Assembly: GCA_035647615.1 (NCBI GenBank)
Contig: DASRND010000005.1
Coordinates: forward strand, 1-64,000
DNA from: Bacteroidales bacterium
GTDB lineage: Bacteria > Bacteroidota > Bacteroidia > Bacteroidales > 4484-276
Length of the DNA: 64,000 nt
Direction of reading: 5' to 3'
Part shown: positions 16,065 through 24,981 of the stretch, in pieces
Numbering within the stretch: position 1 is the first letter of the stretch
Layout: each line of letters starts with the position of its first letter
Program-made: the position numbers and the translations under genes
The notes under the pieces: generated by a model
Database searches by the model: none
What the model was told of the DNA's origin: nothing
The model's input: the letters and a program-made list of their open reading frames with translations, nothing else

Positions 16065-16817
16065 TTGAACGAAAACGACAATCTTATTTACGGCACCCGC
16101 CCTGTAATAGAAAGCCTGAAAGCGGGCAAAGAGTTCGACAAAATTTTCATCCAGAAAGGTTTGCGCAGTGAGCAACTGGCCGAGTTGTATCAGCTTATCA
16201 AGATGTTCGATTCGCCGTTTCAGCATGTGCCGGTGGAAAAGCTCAACCGCCTCACGCGCAAGAACCACCAGGGAGTAGTAGGTTTTGTTTCGGTAGTAAC
16301 TTATCAGCCCATCGAAGAGGTGGTACAGCGTATTTACGAAAGCAGCCAAACGCCTTTGCTCATGATACTCGATGGCGTGACTGATGTTCGAAACTTTGGA
16401 GCCATTGTGCGCTCGGCAGAATGCGCCGGTGCGCACGCCATTCTTTTTCCAACACAAGGTTCGGCGCAACTTAATGCCGATACCATGAAAACTTCTGCCG
16501 GGGCGTTGAATCATCTGGCCATTTGTCGCACCAAAAATCTCAACCAGGCGCTCGACTATCTCCAATTGTCGGGGATACAGTTGGTGGCTTCCACCGAAAA
16601 AGCCGAGAAGGCGTTGTATGATGTCGATTACACTGTACCCACTGCTGTGCTGATGGGTTCGGAAGAAGACGGCATCTCACCGGCCTATCTGCGCAAAGCC
16701 GATCATCAGGTGCACATACCCATGTTGGGGCGAACAGAATCGTTGAACGTTTCAGTAGCCGCAGGCGTATTGCTTTATGAGGCTGTGCGCCAACGAAGAA
16801 ACATACAGCAAAGCTGA
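16065..16817 (+). CDS. rlmB: 23S rRNA (guanosine-2'-O)-methyltransferase RlmB (TrmH family), TTG start
   Basis: A 250-aa SPOUT methyltransferase. The N-terminal substrate-binding domain (IYGTRPVIESLKAGKEFDKI, residues ~8-27) is followed by the trefoil-knot SAM domain with motif 1 NFGAIVRSAECAGAHAI (~108-124), motif 2 LMGSEEDGIS (~190-199) and motif 3 IPMLGRTESLNVSVAAGVLLYE (~214-235). It methylates the ribose of a guanosine in 23S rRNA (G2251 in E. coli for RlmB). The only start that keeps the conserved N-terminus is TTG at 16065. A -7-like box TACTTTCG lies about 25 bp upstream. Confidence 0.85.
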   Translation: MNENDNLIYGTRPVIESLKAGKEFDKIFIQKGLRSEQLAELYQLIKMFDSPFQHVPVEKLNRLTRKNHQGVVGFVSVVTYQPIEEVVQRIYESSQTPLLMILDGVTDVRNFGAIVRSAECAGAHAILFPTQGSAQLNADTMKTSAGALNHLAICRTKNLNQALDYLQLSGIQLVASTEKAEKALYDVDYTVPTAVLMGSEEDGISPAYLRKADHQVHIPMLGRTESLNVSVAAGVLLYEAVRQRRNIQQS

Positions 16818-16918
16818 TGCAGCCAATTTTTCGCCTACAACATTTTACCCTTTTTGTGGTTTAAACAGGCAATTCTATTGCATTTTAATTTTTAATCATT
16901 ATAAAAATAAATAATATC

Positions 16919-18379
16919 ATGAACACCAATCTGAAAAGCCTGAAGCCGGAAGCCGTCTGGCGTCATTTTGAAACGTTGACGCAGACACCGCGTCCCTCAC
17001 GCAAAGAAGCACGCATCATCGAGGTGGTGAAGAAATTTGGCGAAAGCCTGGGTTTGGAAACCATTGTGGACGAAGTAGGCAATGTGATTATCAAAAAGCC
17101 AGCAACCAAAGGAATGGAAGACCGAAAAGGTGTGGTATTGCAAGGCCATCTCGACATGGTGCCGCAAGCCAACAGCGACAAAGATTTTAATTTCGAAACG
17201 GATGCCATTCAGGCCTATATCGATGGCGAATGGGTGACAGCCGACGGCACTACCCTTGGCGCCGACAACGGTATTGGTGTAGCTGCTGCCATGGCCGTGC
17301 TCGAGAGCAAAGAGCTGGCGCACGGCCCCATCGAGGCGCTTTTTACCATCGACGAAGAAACCGGTATGACCGGCGCTTTTGGCCTGAAGCCTGGAATGCT
17401 GCATGGTGAAATCCTTCTTAATTTGGACTCAGAAGACGAAGGCGAGCTTTACATCGGCTGTGCCGGTGGTATCAACGCTACTTCACGACTTAAATATAAA
17501 GCAGTGCCTGCACCGGAAGATGCTGTAGCATGCAAAATTTCAGTATCAGGTCTTAAAGGCGGTCACTCCGGCATCGACATCCCATTGTATCGCGGCAACG
17601 CCAATAAGATCATCTTCCGCCTGATGCGCAAAGCCGCAACAGATTTTGGTTTGCGTATTGCCGAAATGAATGGTGGCAGCCTGCGCAATGCCATTCCGCG
17701 CGAAGCCAATGCTGTGGTAACCATTGCGAAAAGCAAAAAAGGAGGTTTTGAAAAATTTGTAAAGGATTTTGAGAAAACGCTTCAAAATGAATATGCCACT
17801 GCTGATCCGGGATTGAAAATAACAGTCACCGGCGTCGATCTGCCAAAAGAAGTGATGAACGAGCAGGCACAGCGTTCTTTTGTAAATGCCATCAACGCCT
17901 GCCCCAACGGTGTGGTGCGCATGAGCAGTGACATGGAAGGTCTGGTGGAAACATCGACTAACCTGGCTGTGGTGACAGTGAAAAATGGTACTGCCGAGGC
18001 GTTAAGTCTGTTGCGCAGCTCAGTCGATTCAGCCAAATACGCCCTGGGCGATATGGTAGAAAGTGTGTTTGAACTGGCTGGTGCTGATACTAATCTTGAT
18101 GGCGATTATCCTGGTTGGAAACCCAATCCAAACTCAGCGATACTGAAGGAGATGAAAGAAGTGTACAACAATAAGTTTGGTAGAATCCCCGACATAAAAG
18201 CCATTCATGCCGGCCTGGAATGCGGACTGCTTGGTGGCGTTTATCCACAGTTCGACATGATTTCATTTGGGCCAACCATTCGCTATCCCCACTCCCCCGA
18301 CGAAAAGGTAAACATTCCTTCTGTCGAAAAATTCTGGGATTATCTGGTTGAGACCCTTCGCCATACTCCAAAGAAATAA
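16919..18379 (+). CDS. pepD: aminoacyl-histidine dipeptidase (M20 metallopeptidase)
   Basis: A 486-aa PepD-type dizinc exopeptidase. Metal and catalytic motifs are GHLDMVP (His ~79, catalytic Asp ~81), LGADNGIGVA (bridging Asp ~118), IDEETGMTGA (general base Glu ~148 and metal Glu ~149), LNLDSEDEGE (Asp ~172) and a C-terminal HAGLECG (His near 440). An insertion (~205-390) forms the lid/dimerisation domain, as in the family. It cleaves Xaa-His and other dipeptides in the cytoplasm. The length is typical of Bacteroidota PepD. Downstream lies an unusual 15-bp perfect inverted repeat. Confidence 0.95.
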   Translation: MNTNLKSLKPEAVWRHFETLTQTPRPSRKEARIIEVVKKFGESLGLETIVDEVGNVIIKKPATKGMEDRKGVVLQGHLDMVPQANSDKDFNFETDAIQAYIDGEWVTADGTTLGADNGIGVAAAMAVLESKELAHGPIEALFTIDEETGMTGAFGLKPGMLHGEILLNLDSEDEGELYIGCAGGINATSRLKYKAVPAPEDAVACKISVSGLKGGHSGIDIPLYRGNANKIIFRLMRKAATDFGLRIAEMNGGSLRNAIPREANAVVTIAKSKKGGFEKFVKDFEKTLQNEYATADPGLKITVTGVDLPKEVMNEQAQRSFVNAINACPNGVVRMSSDMEGLVETSTNLAVVTVKNGTAEALSLLRSSVDSAKYALGDMVESVFELAGADTNLDGDYPGWKPNPNSAILKEMKEVYNNKFGRIPDIKAIHAGLECGLLGGVYPQFDMISFGPTIRYPHSPDEKVNIPSVEKFWDYLVETLRHTPKK

Positions 18380-18410
18380 ATTTGTAAAAAGGAATTGTTA
18401 ATAAATAAAA

Positions 18411-18472
18411 ATCCGGCAGCAGTTGCGGCAGAGACACGATGCATCGAGTCCTTACCACAACTGCTGCCGGAT
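18411..18472. repeat. 15-bp perfect inverted repeat around a CGATGCATCG core
   Basis: The arm ATCCGGCAGCAGTTG (18411-18425) is exactly complementary to CAACTGCTGCCGGAT (18458-18472), with a 32-nt loop that contains the palindrome CGATGCATCG (18437-18446). No T run follows, so it is not a standard terminator. It is REP-like, or an mRNA 3' stabiliser of pepD. Confidence 0.8.
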
Positions 18473-18500
18473 ACTGTTAGAAATAAATTGCTGCAAAAGA

Positions 18501-18531
18501 TTTGTTTATTAAAAAAATGATTCTACTTTTG
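18501..18531 (+). promoter_or_regulatory. promoter of rpmH (TTTG - 19 bp - TACTTTTG)
   Basis: A -33 TTTG (18501-18504) and -7 TACTTTTG (18524-18531) lie 23 bp upstream of the rpmH ATG, close to an ideal Bacteroidota promoter. Confidence 0.75.
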
Positions 18532-18554
18532 CACGCTCAAAAAATACAGAAACT

Positions 18555-18704
18555 ATGAGCAAGAGAACATACCAACCATCCAGACGCAAGAGAGTTAACA
18601 AGCACGGCTTCAGAGCCCGCATGTCGACAAAAAACGGCCGCAGAGTACTCGCCAGCCGCAGGGCTAAAGGCAGAAAAAGATTAACCGTTTCTGACGAAGG
18701 ATAG
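18555..18704 (+). CDS. rpmH: 50S ribosomal protein L34
   Basis: A 49-aa highly basic protein starting [20 protein letters not shown], with the diagnostic [12 protein letters not shown] and [13 protein letters not shown] segments of L34. It is part of the large ribosomal subunit. It has its own strong promoter and a strong terminator. The usual bacterial rpmH-rnpA-yidC order is not kept here: the next gene is a DUF4834 protein. The tail VSDEG is slightly longer than in enteric L34. Confidence 0.97.
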   Translation: MSKRTYQPSRRKRVNKHGFRARMSTKNGRRVLASRRAKGRKRLTVSDEG

Positions 18705-18741
18705 ACTATTTGCACAAACAGCATAAATGCGTTAACGCGTT

Positions 18742-18781
18742 AAAAAAAGAAGATAGCACACAGGGGTTATCTTCTTTTTTT
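18742..18781. terminator. strong terminator after rpmH
   Basis: A 14-bp perfect stem AAAAAAAGAAGATA / TATCTTCTTTTTTT with a 12-nt loop. The A and T flanks make it able to act in both directions. Confidence 0.9.
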
Positions 18782-18889
18782 GTATCCGCTAATGCTCATA
18801 AAATGCTTTTCTTGGCTGCAATAGTAATAACTTCATGCGTCGGTAGTTAACCATTAATGTTTTGTTGCAGAAGATAATACGATCAAGCT

Positions 18890-19153
18890 ATGCCCAGATT
18901 ACTTATCATCATTTTATTTTTTATCCTGGCTTACTACCTGTTGAGCAAATATGTGTTTCCATATCTTGTCAGACGTTTCGTCCGCAAGACGCAGGATCGT
19001 TTTACCCAGCAATTTCGTCAGAAGGAGCCGCCTCAAAGCCGGCGCAAAGAGGGCGAAGTGGAGGTGAAATATGTTCCGCCCGAAGCCGTAACGCCGCAAT
19101 TTAATCCTGACAGCACCGAAGATGTGGACTTTGAAGAGATAAAAGATGAATAA
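18890..19153 (+). CDS. DUF4834 small membrane protein
   Basis: An 87-aa protein with one N-terminal membrane helix (residues ~4-24), a basic segment VRRFVRKTQDRFTQQFRQ and an acidic C-terminal tail. This layout matches the DUF4834 family of Bacteroidota, whose function is unknown. It is 32 bp upstream of the YfhO-type gene in the same direction, an arrangement often seen in the phylum, so the two may work together in the envelope. The choice of ATG at 18890 places the hydrophobic helix at the very N-terminus. Confidence 0.75.
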   Translation: MPRLLIIILFFILAYYLLSKYVFPYLVRRFVRKTQDRFTQQFRQKEPPQSRRKEGEVEVKYVPPEAVTPQFNPDSTEDVDFEEIKDE

Positions 19154-19185
19154 TTTCAGCTATTAATTTTTTAAGCATACAGCCG

Positions 19186-21624
19186 ATGAAGAATTTTGAG
19201 ATGAAAAAGCTGTGGCCTTATCTGGCTGCCATTGTTGCCTTTGTGGTACTTACACTAATATATTTTTCACCACTGCTCGAAGGGAAAAAGCTGCGGCAGC
19301 CCGACACCGACCACTGGCGCGGGATGTCGAAAGAAATTGTGGATTATCGCGCTGAGACGGGGCAGGAGCCACTTTGGACCAACAGCATGTTTGGCGGAAT
19401 GCCGGCGTATCAGATTTCCGCCATTTACAAAGGGACCTATCTCAAGTTTGTAGATAAAATTTTAAAATTAAGCTTGCCTCATCCCGCCAACCTGGTGTTT
19501 CTGTACTTCCTTGGCTTTTTTATCCTGCTGTTAATTTTGCGGGTTAACCCGTGGCTGGCTGTGTTGGGATCGATAGGATTTGCATTCTCATCCTATTTCT
19601 TTATCATTCTCGAAGCGGGTCATAATAGTAAGGCGCACGCCATCGGTTATATGGCGCCGGTGCTGGGAGGTATCATCCTGGCCTACCGCGGGCGCTATTT
19701 GTGGGGCGCTGCACTCACAGCTTTGTTTCTTGGCCTGGAGCTTTCGGCCAACCACCTTCAGATAACTTATTACCTCGCGCTTATCATTTTGCTTTTTGTA
19801 ATTGTGCAGGCTGTTGATAGCTTTCGCAAAAAGATGTTGCCGAATTTCGTGAAGGCATCGGCGGTGTTGCTGGTGGCTGCGCTGCTGGCGGTGGCAGCCA
19901 ATTTGCCCAACATCTGGGCTACGTGGGAATATAGCAAATACACCATTCGTGGAGCCACCGAGCTGACCAGTGAGCAGGAAAATCGTACCTCCGGCCTCGA
20001 CATCGACTATGCCACGCAGTGGAGCTATGGACGCGCTGAAACGATGACTTTGCTGGTGCCCGACTTTATGGGCGGCTCTTCCGGCGCTCATCCCGACGAA
20101 AATTCAGCTACTTTTCAGGAGTTGAAAAAAGTATTGCCGGCACCGCAGGCTTCTGCTTACCTGCCTTATTTCTCTTTGTACTGGGGCAGCCAGCCTTTTA
20201 CTTCCGGTCCTGTGTATGCCGGCGCCATCATGGTATTTCTTTTTATTTTGGGAATGGTGGTGGTTCCGGGAAAATATAAATGGTGGCTCATTTCTGCGAC
20301 GGTTTTATCTATATTGTTGGCCTGGGGCAAGAATTTCATGCCTTTTACTGAATTTTTCCTCCATTATCTTCCGGGTTATAACAAGTTCAGAGCGGTATCA
20401 ATGACACTGGTCATCGCCGAACTCACCATCCCGCTCCTGGGAATATTGGCGCTGTCGGCGATTTTTGATAAAATTATGGATCATAAACGCGTCACCAAAC
20501 AGTTGTTTGTTGCTACCGGAATTGCGGGGGGACTGCTGTTGCTTTTGATAGCATTTGGTGGCTCCATTTTCAGTTTTTCGTCGGCAGGTGATGCACGCCT
20601 TGTCGAAGCCGGTTTTCCGACAAGTCTCATCGATGCTTTGCATGCCGATCGCGCCGCCCTTTTGCGAGCCGAAGCAATGCGCTCGCTGTTGTTTATTTTG
20701 TTGGCGGCCGGATTGATATGGCTGGCGTTAGCAAAAAAGATCAAAGCACAATTTGCTTTTATTGGTTTGATCGCGCTGGTGACCATTGACATGTGGACGG
20801 TAAACAAGCGCTATCTGAATGAAGAGAATTTTGATGCTGCCCGCAGAATAGAAGTTCCTTACACTGCCACCCAAGCTGATAAAGAGATTCTGGCTGACAA
20901 AACCCCTGATTTCAGAGTTTACAACCAGACTGTGAGTCCCTTTAACGATGCCAACACTTCTTATTTTCATAAATCGATTGGCGGTTACCACGGTGCCAAG
21001 TTACGGAGATACCAGGAGCTAGCCGATGCCCACATTTCCAGGGGCAACATGAAGGTGCTCAATATGCTCAACACCCGCTATTTTATTGTTCCCGATCAAA
21101 ACAAAGCTCCGATGGCACGGCTCAATCCCGATGCGCTGGGCAATGCGTGGATTGTGGATAAATACCAGTTGGTCGACAATGCTGATGTGGAAATTTCTGC
21201 ACTCAATGATTTCGATCCGGTAGCCGAAGCCATCATCGATCGCCAATATGTTGATGCGCTGAAAGGATATTCACCTGGCAGCGATTCGGCTGCGTCTATC
21301 CGGCTCACCAGCTATGCGCCCAACGAGCTGCACTATTCGTTTTTGTCGGCAAAGGATGAGCTTGTGGTTTTTTCAGAAATTTATTACGACAAAGGTTGGA
21401 ATGTGTATGTAGATGGCGATCCGATGCCCTATCTGCGCGCCAACTATGTGCTGCGTGCCATGGTGGTGCCGGCCGGTCAACACGAGATTGTCTGGAAGTT
21501 TGAGCCTGCGGTGTATCATACAGGTGGTTTGGTAGCTGCAATCTTTTCTATAATAATTATGCTTGGATTTTTTGCAGCCCTCGGTAAGGAACTTTCGGGC
21601 AGGAATGAAAGTAAGAATAGTTAA
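19186..21624 (+). CDS. YfhO family membrane protein
   Basis: An 812-aa polytopic protein with an N-terminal signal-anchor (~8-28), a large first loop (KLRQPDTDHWRGMSKEIVDY, then EPLWTNSMFGGMPAYQ), and about 12 further helices up to residue ~540. A C-terminal soluble domain (~560-780) and a last helix follow. YfhO proteins are GT-C-like; in Firmicutes YfhO helps glycosylate teichoic acids, while the Bacteroidota members are uncharacterised. It is 3 bp upstream of a GT4 glycosyltransferase, which suggests surface-glycan work. The acidic D-x-D in the first loop would be the expected catalytic region. Confidence 0.8.
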   Translation: MKNFEMKKLWPYLAAIVAFVVLTLIYFSPLLEGKKLRQPDTDHWRGMSKEIVDYRAETGQEPLWTNSMFGGMPAYQISAIYKGTYLKFVDKILKLSLPHPANLVFLYFLGFFILLLILRVNPWLAVLGSIGFAFSSYFFIILEAGHNSKAHAIGYMAPVLGGIILAYRGRYLWGAALTALFLGLELSANHLQITYYLALIILLFVIVQAVDSFRKKMLPNFVKASAVLLVAALLAVAANLPNIWATWEYSKYTIRGATELTSEQENRTSGLDIDYATQWSYGRAETMTLLVPDFMGGSSGAHPDENSATFQELKKVLPAPQASAYLPYFSLYWGSQPFTSGPVYAGAIMVFLFILGMVVVPGKYKWWLISATVLSILLAWGKNFMPFTEFFLHYLPGYNKFRAVSMTLVIAELTIPLLGILALSAIFDKIMDHKRVTKQLFVATGIAGGLLLLLIAFGGSIFSFSSAGDARLVEAGFPTSLIDALHADRAALLRAEAMRSLLFILLAAGLIWLALAKKIKAQFAFIGLIALVTIDMWTVNKRYLNEENFDAARRIEVPYTATQADKEILADKTPDFRVYNQTVSPFNDANTSYFHKSIGGYHGAKLRRYQELADAHISRGNMKVLNMLNTRYFIVPDQNKAPMARLNPDALGNAWIVDKYQLVDNADVEISALNDFDPVAEAIIDRQYVDALKGYSPGSDSAASIRLTSYAPNELHYSFLSAKDELVVFSEIYYDKGWNVYVDGDPMPYLRANYVLRAMVVPAGQHEIVWKFEPAVYHTGGLVAAIFSIIIMLGFFAALGKELSGRNESKNS

Positions 21625-21627
21625 AGT

Positions 21628-22938
21628 ATGCAGCGCCGCGTCCTCATCATTACCTACTATTGGCCACCATCGGGTGGCGCTGGGGTGCAGCGCTGGTTGA
21701 AGTTTGCCAAATATCTGACCGAGTTTGGTTGGGAGCCGGTGATCTACACGCCCGAAAATCCCGAAGTGCCGGTGCTGGATGCTTCTCTTCTGAAAGATAT
21801 CGATCCTGATGTTAAGGTGATCAAAACCAAGGTGTGGGAGCCTTATCAATATTATAAAAAACTGCTTCGGCTGGATAAAAATGAGGGCATCAGTTCCTCG
21901 TTTGTCAGCACAAGCAAAAAGCCAAAGCGTCTGGAAGGGCTGGCCGTATGGATTCGTGGCAACTTTTTTATTCCCGACGCACGGCGCTTTTGGATCAATC
22001 CATCCATAAAATATCTTACGCGATACTTGCGTGAAAATCCTGTAGATGCTATCGCTTCTACCGGGCCACCCCATTCGATGCATCTTATCGCGCACAAGCT
22101 GCAGCAAAAACTGGGAATTCCGTGGCTCGCTGATTTCAGAGACCCATGGACCAATATCGATTTTTATCACCAGCTCAAACTTACACGCGCTGCCGATCGG
22201 CGGCACCACCGGCTCGAAAAACTTGTGCTTACCAAAGCCGACGAAGTGGTGGTAATTTCCGATGGGATGAAAAAGGATTTCGAACGCATGGTCGAGCGTT
22301 CATATCGTGTGATTACAAATGGTTATGATACGGATGATCTGCCCGCTGAAAACCCTAAGCCGGATCATAAATTTTCGATAGCGCACATCGGCACCCTGGC
22401 GGAATCGCGCAATCCCGAAAACCTTTGGGGAATATTGGATGAGCTGGTACAGAAATATGAAACTTTTGCCGAAGTACTCAGGATAAAACTCATCGGTAAA
22501 GTTGATTATCATGTTAATGAATCGCTGCGTCGGCACGGGTTGGAGCCATACGTTGTAAGTTTGCCCTATCTTGATCACGATCAGGTGGTGGCGCAGCAGC
22601 AGCGTGCGCAGATGTTGTTGTTGCTCATCAATAACACGCCGAATGCTTCGATGATCCTCACCGGAAAACTCTTTGAATATATGGCTGCGCGCAGGCCAAT
22701 TTTATGCATCGGTCCCACAGAGGGCGATGCTGCAAAGATTCTCCAGGAAACAGGCTGTGGTGAGACATTTGATTTTGAGGATCGCGATCATCTGAAAAAG
22801 CAGGTACTTACACTTTTCGATCGTTTCGTTCAAAATCAAAACCTTTGCACCCAGTCGGATATTTCAAAATATAGTCGCCGGGAGCTAACCGCAGAGCTTG
22901 CCAAAGTGCTGCAGGAGATGGTAACGGAGAAAGAATAG
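21628..22938 (+). CDS. GT4-type glycosyltransferase
   Basis: A 436-aa GT-B glycosyltransferase. The N-terminal part has YYWPPSGGAGVQRWLKF (residues ~10-26), the glycine-rich acceptor/donor loop, and TGPPHSMHLIAHKL (~142-155). The C-terminal part has IAHIGTL (start of the second Rossmann domain, ~252) and KLFEYMAARRPILCIGP (~341-357), the usual donor-nucleotide E-x7-E region in weak form. It transfers an unknown sugar during envelope polysaccharide synthesis. It begins 3 bp after the YfhO gene, so the two are probably cotranscribed. Confidence 0.82.
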   Translation: MQRRVLIITYYWPPSGGAGVQRWLKFAKYLTEFGWEPVIYTPENPEVPVLDASLLKDIDPDVKVIKTKVWEPYQYYKKLLRLDKNEGISSSFVSTSKKPKRLEGLAVWIRGNFFIPDARRFWINPSIKYLTRYLRENPVDAIASTGPPHSMHLIAHKLQQKLGIPWLADFRDPWTNIDFYHQLKLTRAADRRHHRLEKLVLTKADEVVVISDGMKKDFERMVERSYRVITNGYDTDDLPAENPKPDHKFSIAHIGTLAESRNPENLWGILDELVQKYETFAEVLRIKLIGKVDYHVNESLRRHGLEPYVVSLPYLDHDQVVAQQQRAQMLLLLINNTPNASMILTGKLFEYMAARRPILCIGPTEGDAAKILQETGCGETFDFEDRDHLKKQVLTLFDRFVQNQNLCTQSDISKYSRRELTAELAKVLQEMVTEKE

Positions 22939-23043
22939 CAGCAGTAAGTTTTATCATATTTGCAGGCGTTTATTTCTGGGTGTGTAAGTACGGCGCCATC
23001 AACAAATATGGCCACGTGGCTGAGCGCACTAAACAAGGAAGTG

Positions 23044-23051
23044 TAACTTTG
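23044..23051 (+). promoter_or_regulatory. -7 box TAACTTTG before the AT-rich glycosyltransferase
   Basis: It matches TAnnTTTG and lies 95 bp upstream of the ATG at 23147. No clear -33 TTG is visible. Confidence 0.35.
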
Positions 23052-23146
23052 CTGCGGTAGGGTAATTCAAAATTTGTATCCCTAAAATGAATTAGTTTGG
23101 ATTAAATAAAAATTATGTTGCACATTTATGACGTTTCTAACATCTG

Positions 23147-24364
23147 ATGGGTATGAAAAATTTGGGAATAATTGTAGATAATGATTTCAACACTGATGTG
23201 CGTGTAAGAAGAGAAGTGGATATTTTAAAAAGATACGGATTGAAGATTAGTATCCTTTGTTTTGCTTTCGACAAAAAATCCTATCCTGAAGTTGATGGAG
23301 CAAAAATATGTAGAATTGAAATGAAGAAAAAAACAAAAGATATTTTGTTTTTTCTTTTTAACAGAATCCCGTTGTATGAGTTGATTTGGAAGAAAAAGAT
23401 TAAAAGGTTTATTAATGAAAACTCAATTGACATTATCCATGTTCATGATTTGTACATGTCAAGGTCAGCCCATTTAGCTATTAAATCTCTAAAAAAAGAA
23501 ATTCCTTTAATCCTGGATTTGCATGAAAACTTTCCCTTTGCAATTCAATCGTACAATTGGACGAAAGGAAGATTTAGAAATCTCATTGCCAATCCAAAGA
23601 TTTGGCATAAAAAAGAAGTAAGATATTTAGGCTATGCGTCAAAACTGATTGTGTTGTCTGAGTCGTTCAAACAGGATTTATTACAACGATATGAGTTTTT
23701 AAATAGGGATGATATAATAGTCTTTCCTAATGTAATTGATTTGAGACAGTTTGAGAAATTTAAACCAAATTCCAAACTTGTAAAAAGTAACAATCTCACG
23801 CTAATGTATTTTGGCGGAGTCGCAGAAAGAAGGGGGATATTCGATACTTTGTCTGTTTTTGAGAAGGCATTAGATCGCGGTTTGAACGTTGAATTATTGA
23901 TAATTGGGCCAGTAGATAAAGCAGATAAAAAAAGGTTCTTTCGAGAGATAAATCATGCAAGGCTCAAAGATAACATCAACTATATTCCTTGGATTGATTT
24001 ATCCGATTTGGTTACCTATATGGATGTAAGTGATATTTTTTTATCTCCTTTGGTTAAAAATGAACAGCATGATTCTGGAGTAGCTAATAAAATATTTCAA
24101 TACATGTATGGTGGTAAACCCATAATCGTTTCGAACTGCGAACCCCAAATGGAATTAGTACATTCATTTAACTGTGGCCTTTCATACTCTACAGAACAGG
24201 AGTATTTGGATTGTGTAATACGTTTGGTGGAAAATAAACAATTAAGAGAAACTCTTGGTAAAAATGGATTCACCAAGCTATATGAGGTCTATGATAATAA
24301 GGATTACGAAAACCTGCTTTTGAAGGTTTATGAAGATTTAGAACTCTCACCATCTAAAAGCTAA
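23147..24364 (+). CDS. GT4-type glycosyltransferase, AT-rich
   Basis: A 405-aa GT-B enzyme. The N-terminus (NLGIIVDNDFNTDVRVRREV, residues ~4-23) fits the family of pathway-specific capsule/O-antigen transferases, with LHENFPFAIQSY (~124-135) and IVLSESFKQDLL (~166-177). The C-terminal domain has MYFGGVAERRGIF (~221-233) and NKIFQYMYGGKPIIVSN (~311-327), the donor-binding region. Codons are strongly A/T-ended compared with the YfhO and GT4 genes just upstream, suggesting later acquisition. The start codon could also be the second ATG two codons downstream. It faces a convergent methyltransferase-glycosyltransferase pair with similar AT content. Confidence 0.82.
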   Translation: MGMKNLGIIVDNDFNTDVRVRREVDILKRYGLKISILCFAFDKKSYPEVDGAKICRIEMKKKTKDILFFLFNRIPLYELIWKKKIKRFINENSIDIIHVHDLYMSRSAHLAIKSLKKEIPLILDLHENFPFAIQSYNWTKGRFRNLIANPKIWHKKEVRYLGYASKLIVLSESFKQDLLQRYEFLNRDDIIVFPNVIDLRQFEKFKPNSKLVKSNNLTLMYFGGVAERRGIFDTLSVFEKALDRGLNVELLIIGPVDKADKKRFFREINHARLKDNINYIPWIDLSDLVTYMDVSDIFLSPLVKNEQHDSGVANKIFQYMYGGKPIIVSNCEPQMELVHSFNCGLSYSTEQEYLDCVIRLVENKQLRETLGKNGFTKLYEVYDNKDYENLLLKVYEDLELSPSKS

Positions 24365-24435
24365 CTGACTTAAACGAAAGTCAATGAATCAAATTTGAGG
24401 TAAGTAGTGAAGTATCTTTCTCATTTACTTGTGAT

Positions 24436-24981
24436 CTAATGACGTTCACAGTAAACGAAATAATATCTCGGTGTAAAATGTCGCAACAATGGACGGATGC
24501 CCAATATGCCGGACGCACTTGTCCATTTTTCACTTTGCTTAATTTTCCAGCCGGCTTTGTTGAGCAGCATATCAAATTGTCGTGGTTCAAATTCGTGATA
24601 ATGTCTATCATAGGGGTCATTTTTACTCCAATAAGCGTTAGAAAACCATAGTTTTAATGGAACTGAGATAAATAACTTTTTTGCTTTCATACATTCCAAT
24701 AAGGGAAAAGGTGAAACCAGATGCTCTAATATTTCAAAGGCAGTAACAATGTCATACGTTTCATCTTTTACAATTTCATAATCTAAATCCAAATCGATAT
24801 TCTCTTTTGTATTATGAATATTATAACCCTGGTTACTTAATAGATCACTTAAAGGATTTGGAGGTCCCAAATCTAAAATCTTGTCTGACAGTGCGACATG
24901 ATCTTTCATGAAATTTAAAGTTTTTCGAAACCTTATTTGATGGGTTTTTGCATAGGTTCCCTGAAATTCAATTTTTTTCAT
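24436..24981 (-). CDS. class I SAM methyltransferase of a glycan cluster
   Basis: A 181-aa short methyltransferase. SAM motif I is ILDLGPPNPLSDLL (residues ~35-48). An acidic motif II follows (IDLDLDYEI, ~62), then motif III-like YDIVTAFEILEHLVSPFPLLE (~75-95), typical of the Methyltransf_11/23 group. The C-terminal DRHYHEFEPRQFDMLL is a common motif in sugar O-methyltransferases. It overlaps the upstream glycosyltransferase by 4 bp (ATGA), so it is translationally coupled to it, and it may methylate the sugar that enzyme adds. It is AT-rich like its partner. Confidence 0.75.
   Translation of the reverse strand: MKKIEFQGTYAKTHQIRFRKTLNFMKDHVALSDKILDLGPPNPLSDLLSNQGYNIHNTKENIDLDLDYEIVKDETYDIVTAFEILEHLVSPFPLLECMKAKKLFISVPLKLWFSNAYWSKNDPYDRHYHEFEPRQFDMLLNKAGWKIKQSEKWTSASGILGIRPLLRHFTPRYYFVYCERH

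Noticed and set aside
16050..16565. 171-codon minus-strand ORF opposite rlmB
   Set aside because: Shadow of the rlmB gene; no features of its own.
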